Part shown: piece after piece, positions 57,883 to 64,000 of the stretch | Numbering within the stretch: the stretch's first letter is position 1 | Layout: the number at the start of each line of letters is the position of its first letter | Assembly: GCF_019320115.1 (NCBI RefSeq) | Contig: NC_089598.1 | Location: 25,449,687 to 25,513,686, forward strand | DNA from: Miscanthus floridulus | Taxonomy: Eukaryota; Streptophyta; Magnoliopsida; Poales; Poaceae | Length of the DNA stretch: 64,000 nucleotides | Direction of reading: 5' to 3' | Translations under genes and position numbers: made by a program | Notes under the pieces: generated by a model | Seen by the model: only the letters and a program-made list of their open reading frames with translations | Told to the model about the DNA's origin: nothing | Databases searched by the model: none

Positions 57883-59263
57883 AATGAATTTGTGAGTCTT
57901 CTCTCCCTCGCTCTCTCCCTTTTCTCTCCTAGGAACCATCATGGCTCTCAGACGCTCTTAGTAAGAAGGAAGATGAGAAGAGGTGGCAGATGAGGAATAG
58001 GCAAAGGAACGGGGCGAAAAGCCTTCTCCCTTCTCCTACTTAAGGAAAAGTGCGCGATAGTTGGGGAAGGCGTGCCGATCGAGGAACAGAGAAACGATGG
58101 GCGAAAAACCCTATCCCTTCCCCATTTAATGCAGATGGGATATGATGGGACGCGCCCTGACCAATGAGATGCGCCCTGCACTACCACTACCGCATGACCG
58201 GGTGCGTAAAACAAAGCGCCACCACATGCAGGTGGCTCTCCGCCTCCCCAGGCGGGACTTGAAAAAACCCGAACAATGGGATCTCCGCTAGGAGAGACCG
58301 TAGGGCTTCCTAAGTTGATCGAATGGCTCAGGAAAACACTAAGAGACAGGTAAGGAGCAAAGGGATGCCCCATGTAGGCCATGCCAACTCCGTCACGAAC
58401 GATGAGCATGGGTCTTGGTCAGACATTTCCGATTGGAGCTCTTCAAACCCCGTCACTCGAGTCATCAAGGTAACACTACCGACCCTCACTATTTCTTTAT
58501 ATTCATTCAATGTTCATACACGCTTTCATTCCATATGCCCGTACCCCCCAGACGATTCAGGCCCTAAATCGCTCGGGGGCTCAGGAACTAAAGCATAGCA
58601 CATGCGGCTAAACGCATCACAACGCTCCATGTTGCGTCATGAAGCGGCAGTTGTCTCATTCAACATGAGCAACGACCGACCGAGGTTCAAAGGCCGGTCC
58701 ACGAAAGGCTTGAGGTCACCCCACGTCAAACAGTGCCAGGGGAGAAAACACAGATGAGCCCCGTGCGGCTCTCGCCCAGTCTGCCCCGAAGCAGACAGGG
58801 TCATCTCAACCTTCTCGTTCGATCCTAAACCTCTGCTGAACCCATAGAATCTCCATCGAAGGGGAGGCCATCAGGCCACACGGGTCGATCTCCAAAATGA
58901 CCTAGGCATCTGCCGGGTTGTAGGTTAAGGAGCAGTGGAATGCCACAAGAGGGCTATGCCGACCCCATCATGAACGACGGACCTAGATTTCACACGATCA
59001 TATCCGTTGGTGAGCTCACCGAGTGCGTCACTCAAGCCCGAGCCCTCGAGCAAGCGACAAAACTCAGCCCCTCTAGTTGTGAGAAACCGAGGATGGGGTA
59101 ACGCACACAACTCAAACCGACCCCTACTAAAGCCCAGCGGGGCTCGGGGGCTCAAGACAACTAAAACACCTAGGTCTGCGACCCTGAACTCACCCCATCC
59201 CTCTGCTACGCCTCGACTACACACCAAACGCCTGGGTCTGCAACCCCGAACTCGCCCCATCAT
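57883..59263. other. 3' non-coding region of the Tat-type element
   Basis: No convincing gene. Contains GC-rich stretches with motifs (CGATCTCC, CTCGGGGGCT, CAACCCCGAACTCGCCCCATC) that lead into the tandem repeats. Confidence 0.5.
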
Positions 59264-59736
59264 GATCCAGGACTGCGACTCACCCGATCCCACGGCGCGC
59301 ACCGATGCTAGGATCAGCGAGCTCCATGTTGTTCGATCCCTAAACTAACTGCCTCGGCTACATGGGCTGCACCGATGCCAGGATCCACGACTCCGACTCG
59401 CCTGATCCCACAGCGCGCACCGACGCCAGGATCAGCGAGCTCCGTGTCACCTGATCCCTAAACTAACTGCCTTGGCTGCGTGGGCTGCACCGATGCTAGG
59501 ATCCATGACTCTGAGTCACCTGATCCCATGGCGTGCACTGACGCTAGGATCAGCGAGCTCCGTGTCACCTGATCACTAAACTAACCGCCTCGGCTACGCG
59601 GGCTGCACCGACGCCAGGATCCACGACTCCGACTCGCCCGATCCCACGGCGCACACCAACGCCAGGATCATTGAGCTCCGTGTTGCCCGATCCCTAAACT
59701 AATTGCCTCGACTACACAACGACGCCTTGGTTGATG
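59264..59736 (+). repeat. Tandem repeat, four units of 118 bp
   Basis: Units start at 59264, 59382, 59500 and 59618 with GATCCAGGACTGCGACTC or GATCCACGACTCCGACTCG variants, and contain CCAGGATCAGCGAGCTCC and TGATCCCTAAACTAACTGCC. The spacing is exactly 118 bp each time. Confidence 0.93.
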
Positions 59737-59780
59737 ACTCCGTCTCGACTAAAAAACACGCACACACGCCCGCTGACAAA

Positions 59781-62542
59781 ACTAGATTCTTCTGGCAAAG
59801 CCTCCAACACCATAGGAATCATCAACTGGTTGATCACAAGCCTAACACCTCTTAGAGAACTCCACTGAAGAACCTCCATCTGGTACCCATCCGGGATTTT
59901 GCCAAAGTGTTGAAATAAAACAAGCGTAAGCTACTACCGCTTAGCAAGCATAACATGAGGGGATGCAGGCTCAAAAGGCTTGACACGGCTGAACTACGAT
60001 AAGCACTTTTAGTTGGTCATATTTTATTATTAATCATAAGTTGCTAAGTTATGCTTAGGCTCCCGAATATGAATAATTAGAGATATCAGCAATTTTAATC
60101 ATAACACAAACCATCCAAGTAACCAACTATTCAGTAAGGATCCAGGCCACTCATGTCCGTGAGCATGGCTAATATACCAGTTTTACACTCTGCAGAGGTT
60201 GTACACTTTCACCATGAGTCGTGTTGCCCATATGCCCGGGTTAATTACTCCCAAAACACTTTCAAGGTGAGTAGACAGGGTACACTACGAAGCTTTTCTC
60301 CAGTCGTTCTAATAAGGAGCAGCCACTAAGGATTCCATCTTCTAAGTGTTATGGAGTCATCTCCAAAAATGGCACTAATACTCGTAGCATAGTACACACC
60401 CTGGGGATGAGCCCCATACCCAGCCTGGTATGCCCCTCTTGCCCTTTTGGTAAACTGCTACAAACTAGAAAGAGCAAGGTACTGGACTAAGACCAGAGCC
60501 ATGTGGTCCTCATGGTTGTACTGTAAGTCCTGGGTTGCCACTTAAAGATGGGTCATTATGGAGAGAAACTAGAGCACCATAAGAAAAGGCCCAATGCTCT
60601 AGCCCCCTTGGTTCCATGTTGCTAAAAAGCATCTTTTAATACCATGTTGCATATATCTTTAATTGTATTCTTTAATCAATATTAGTTGGAGCAAATTGAG
60701 CATACTACCCACATGCAAAACCCATAGGTAACTCAAGGACAGGATAATCAATATCAAGGTAAATAGACTCCAAGCGGTTCATTAACATATGCATATGAAT
60801 TGTGATTGCATTAAAGTGAATAGGTAACAAGGGGCCTCATATTATACTTGCCTTAATTCAAAGTATCGTTGCTAGTCTTGATCTTCAAAGAGTTGCTCCA
60901 GATCACCAACACAAAACTCACTGTCTAATCGAGATCAAACAACACCACACAGACATCCATACATACATGCATAGCAAACAAATATAAGCTAATTAGAACA
61001 ATACACCAAATAGTAGAAATAGAAGTTAAAAAGGTTTTAAAACTGTTCTACGCGATGCTACGAGCACGTAGACGCGGGAATCACTCAAATCGGAGTTAAA
61101 ACGGAGATTCTACGCTTAAAACAAGAGTCAGTGGCAGTTTTGTAGTTTTTAAAACGGACCTATATGTTATTTTGATTATAAACACGAGGTCTGACCTATA
61201 AAACTACCTCTGTTGGACGATGGGTTCTAATACTTGGAAGTTTAGGGGGTTTCCAGAAGAAAAAGGACTTAGTTTGAATTATTTTTGAACACGGAAGGAC
61301 TGCGGGTTCTATAACGCGGATCTACAGGGGCTAAGCGCAAAAGTGCAGCGATAGCCGCGGTTGACCTGGTCACCAGCCACGTGGCGAACCGGGATTGGCC
61401 GGAGTGGTACACTGGCCGTAGACCCGTACGGTGGACCTAGTCCACACAGTGCTGTGAACCGATTAAAGATGCGAAGGGGTATGTTCTAATCTAGACTGTT
61501 GATCTTGGATCGGACGGTCGAGGCGGGTTGGGGAGGTTTGGCCGGCCGGAACAGAACACCGGCACGGTGGTCCTCCATGGACGGCGGCGGATACCTCACC
61601 GGAGTTAGCCAGGAACGACGTATAAGCCTTGGTTCTCCACGAGGAAGGCACAAGGAGATTCAGCGGGCGTCGGCGAACTCACCTATACACCTTTCACGGA
61701 CGGAGGTAGCTCGGTGACAGCGCAGGGCACGGTGGGGCGGACGGTGGCTTCCTATGACAGCTCGGCGATGAAAAGTGAGCACACGAGAGCGAGGGAAAGA
61801 GGAGACAAGGGCTCGGGAGCTTCGAAACCTCGGTGCAAAACACGGCAGTGGGCTCAAGGCGATGGAAAGGCAGCGAGCAAGGGCTTCAACGGCGACAGGC
61901 GAGCTCTGCTTCGACGACGAGATCCGAAATGAGCATGCTTGCGGCATGGAGCTAGGGCAAAGGCGACAGCGTGTAGATGCGAAACGGGGGTGCTATTTAA
62001 GGATGGGGCAGCATGGGCAGCACGCGAAGCGGGCATAGCGGAGGCGGACTCGGCGGCGGTACGGTGTCTGGCTCGGACACGAGCGGGGAAAGAAGACGCG
62101 TCTGACGAGCGGGCTCGGGCTGTCAGAGGGATAGGAGGCACGGGCCACGACATCAGCGAGAGAGAGAGCGTGGGCGGCTGCGCTGGGCTGCGACCTGGCT
62201 GGGCCGGCTCGCTGGGCCGCGGGGAAGAGGGAGAGATGGGCTGCGGTGGAGAGCAGACCGGCTGGGCCAAAAGAGTGGAAAAGGGGAGAGTTTTCCTATT
62301 TACTTTTCTAAATTTCCAAAGAAATTTTCAATTCCAAATTCAAATCAATTTGAAGTTTGATTTCAATCCACACAATATAAAATAGTATGCAGCGACATGA
62401 ATGCATAAACATGTAGGTGAACCCTATAATTGATTTTAAGTTAACAAAAATTATTATTTTTTCTAAGTTTAAATGCTCACAAAAATACATAATTAAATCA
62501 AATTCTCCTATTTAAAAACAATGCAAATTTTAGGGTGTTACA
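59781..62542 (-). mobile_element. Gypsy 5' LTR, truncated at its 3' side
   Basis: Matches 44787-47548 almost base by base, but the part equivalent to 44616-44786 is missing, and foreign sequence (CTGACAAAACTAGATTC) joins at 59781. It ends GGGTGTTACA at 62542, next to GATCA. Confidence 0.9.
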
Positions 62543-62547
62543 GATCA

Positions 62548-63735
62548 AATTGTGGCCTTCTAATGATGCTACAGGCCTATGTAGTGAGGTGACAGTTTCT
62601 TCTATTGTGATTTGCATCAGCTATAAGTTAAACGGGACCTGATTTTGGATAGCTGTCATACTCTATGACCATTTTGGTTGTTTGTGAATCTAGATGCTTT
62701 TAAAGTTACTCAATTTGACTTCTTAGTAATTCTGTCAATGATATACATTGTGTTTCAGCTTTTAGTTGTTTTGAAATAAATTTTAGTGGAATGTTTTGCT
62801 TCAGTTGACATCGTTTTGCAGCATTGCATCTTAGAGGAATGATCTGAAGATGGGTAAGGGGAAGATTGCTGCACAGTGCAGGTGAGACCTTCTTTGCTTT
62901 AATAATTTTGTTAGTTTGCTTCTCACTTGAGTTGCAAATTGGTTCTTTACAACTGTGAGAGCGTTAATAGTACATTTGTAGCATTGGTATGCACTTAAGC
63001 ATTTTATTTAATGACACCAAACTGAGAGTACCAAACTAGGAGAACTGTTCATATAGTCTTGGAGCAGCAAAATAGATGAAAGTTAGTAGCAGCAGTTATG
63101 ACAGACCTTTACTTAGCAGCCACAATAGATAATATCAAAATTCTTTTTCTTAGTATACACTCCGGAAGTCCTTTAGTGTTTATGATAAAAAATATCCAAA
63201 TTCAAGTTTTCGCATTTTTTGTCTAATTAACTGGAAGCTGGAACAGAAATTGAGAAACACAGCTTGGTTTCCTATGTTTGACTGGGTTGGTGGCAGGACT
63301 AAAAAATTTCATCTATGGGTTTACTTCCAGTTGCATTGCAGGTCAGTGCTTTCCCATTTTCCCTTTGTTGATTTCAGACACTTCCAAATTAACACATGAG
63401 GGATTGTTGCCAGGGTATTGATATCATGGAAATGATAGTTGGTATAGATAATGGCATACTGAACTTCACTGTGTGATTACATCACTTATGCAGAATCCAA
63501 TGACTTGAATATTTCCTTCAAGAAGATTATTAGTTACATGCCTGCAACTTATCTTCTTAGTTCAAGTAGAAAGTAGGTTTACTTGTAGTATATGAGGGAC
63601 ATGTAATGGCTTTTGATATTACTTCATGTATATGAAATTGCTAATTAGCAATTGACTGCTGTATGTAATTTGACGTGTCATGTATGATATATAAAACAAT
63701 GGCATTGGGTTTTTTTTTTCTTTTTTTCTTTTTGT
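62548..63735 (+). other. Right interior of the second CACTA element
   Basis: Resumes the sequence interrupted at 44615. AT-rich with intron-like character (ATGGGTAAGGGGAAGATTGC near 62850, GTGAG donor near 62881). No supported coding region. Confidence 0.5.
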
Positions 63736-63739
63736 AAAT

Positions 63740-63990
63740 CGTTATCACAGACACATGTTGGTTATGCGCGTCTGCGATAAGTGTTCGTCACAGACGCGTA
63801 TTGGTTATGCGCGTCTGTGATAAGGGTCGTCACAGACGCGTCTTTACCTCTACCGTCTGTCTGAAACATAATCACAGACGCGTGTTGGTATACTACAGAC
63901 GCGTGTTGAGGCGCGTCTGTAATAATACCTTACTACAGACGCGTTATTAGGTCTGTGACGTCTCTAAAGACGCGTCTGTGATGTGCTTTT
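63740..63990. repeat. Right subterminal repeats of the second CACTA element
   Basis: Ten or more copies of ACAGACGCG, GCGCGTCTGT and variants in both orientations, ending in the CACTA terminus. Confidence 0.9.
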
Positions 63991-64000
63991 TTTACATAGT

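Larger units (their letters stand above)
50615..59780 (+). mobile_element. Tat-type LTR element without pol, nested in the gypsy pol; 3' LTR lost
   Basis: A 5' LTR (about 50615-51820), primer site, gag remnant (51902-53523), an antisense Transposase_28-type gene (57882-54140), and a 3' non-coding region with tandem repeats (59264-59736). No reverse transcriptase, integrase or second LTR is found. Left boundary is approximate: no clear TG start is seen at CGGGTTCATAAACCCGGGG. The right side runs directly into the truncated gypsy LTR, so the 3' LTR and target duplication were deleted. Lineage is inferred from the primer site and the gag and antisense domains. Confidence 0.75.
44616..62542 (-). 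mobile_element. Ty3/gypsy chromovirus with GATCA target duplication, itself interrupted
   Basis: LTRs at 44616-47548 and 59781-62542 (truncated), pol on the minus strand between them. GATCA precedes the element (44611-44615) and follows it (62543-62547). On the minus strand the LTR starts TGTAACACCCTAAAATTTGC and ends CTGGGTGCGACA. A C-terminal chromodomain and the 2.9 kb LTR suggest the Tekay/Del lineage (inference). Gag and the protease are missing, lost at the junction with the inner element. The two LTRs differ by a few per cent by eye, mostly transitions, so the insertion is moderately old. Confidence 0.92.
42437..64000. mobile_element. Non-autonomous CACTA element, split by a gypsy retrotransposon; right end at window edge
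   Basis: Left end CACTATGTAAAAAAGCCAC at 42437. The window ends GTGCTTTTTTTACATAGT, the complement of ACTATGTAAAAAAAGCAC, so one more base (G) at 64001 would complete the right end. Subterminal repeats of ACAGACGCG and CGCGTCTGT lie at 42470-42700 and 63740-63990. Without the 44616-62547 insertion the element has about 3.63 kb. No transposase domain is seen. The target duplication cannot be checked because the right flank is outside the window. Confidence 0.88.

Noticed and set aside
59264..59736. CRISPR-like array
   Set aside because: Units are directly adjacent 118-bp repeats without unique spacers, in plant retrotransposon DNA.

Overview
This window looks like nuclear DNA of a grass, most likely a panicoid such as sugarcane, sorghum or Miscanthus. 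The reasons are one plant host gene with GT-AG introns (the 3' end of a sucrose synthase gene) followed by about 60 kb of nested transposable elements of types common in grass genomes. The species is an inference. No bacterial, organellar or CRISPR-type content was seen.

Layout. Positions 1-1750: last five exons and 3' UTR of sucrose synthase, plus strand. 2530-3580: a degenerate non-autonomous DNA transposon with irregular direct repeats. 4485-16356: one ~4 kb-class LTR (plus orientation, 5' truncated) split by an inverted solo LTR of the same family (5331-11792, target duplication CGTGG). Each of these LTRs carries its own insertion of a second solo-LTR-like family (6376-8764, duplication CCGTG; 12108-14094, duplication GGTGT). 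16406-16822: two 126-bp Tourist-like MITEs in opposite orientation. 17280-19003: an LTR fragment of the family seen again at 44616. 21400-26400 and 26697-41970: two copies of a local tandem duplication. Copy 1 contains an L1-type LINE remnant interrupted by a tRNA-derived SINE, a second SINE-like insertion whose target duplication was hit by a MITE, and a small poly(A) retroposon. Copy 2 is split by a CACTA element.

27497-39435 is a CACTA transposon with both ends and a 3-bp target duplication (ACG). It carries a small GRF-zinc-finger/membrane protein gene, a decayed TNP2 transposase, an internal second block of subterminal-type repeats, a host gene fragment resembling DUF248 methyltransferases, and a decayed TNPA-like/Transposase_24 gene that runs into a Ulp1 (C48) protease domain.

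42437-64000 is a second, non-autonomous CACTA element (about 3.6 kb of its own sequence) whose right end falls one base beyond the window. Inside it sits a Ty3/gypsy chromovirus (44616-62542, target duplication GATCA, pol on the minus strand). That element contains part of a Tat-type element without pol (about 50615-59780), which has a gag remnant, an antisense Transposase_28-type gene and a 118-bp tandem repeat. A deletion joins this inner element to the truncated LTR of its host.

Apart from sucrose synthase and possibly the small GRF gene, no gene in the window looks intact. Most long open frames are shadows or low-complexity LTR sequence. Assignments were made by reading motifs, target duplications and internal repeats by eye; no database search was possible.
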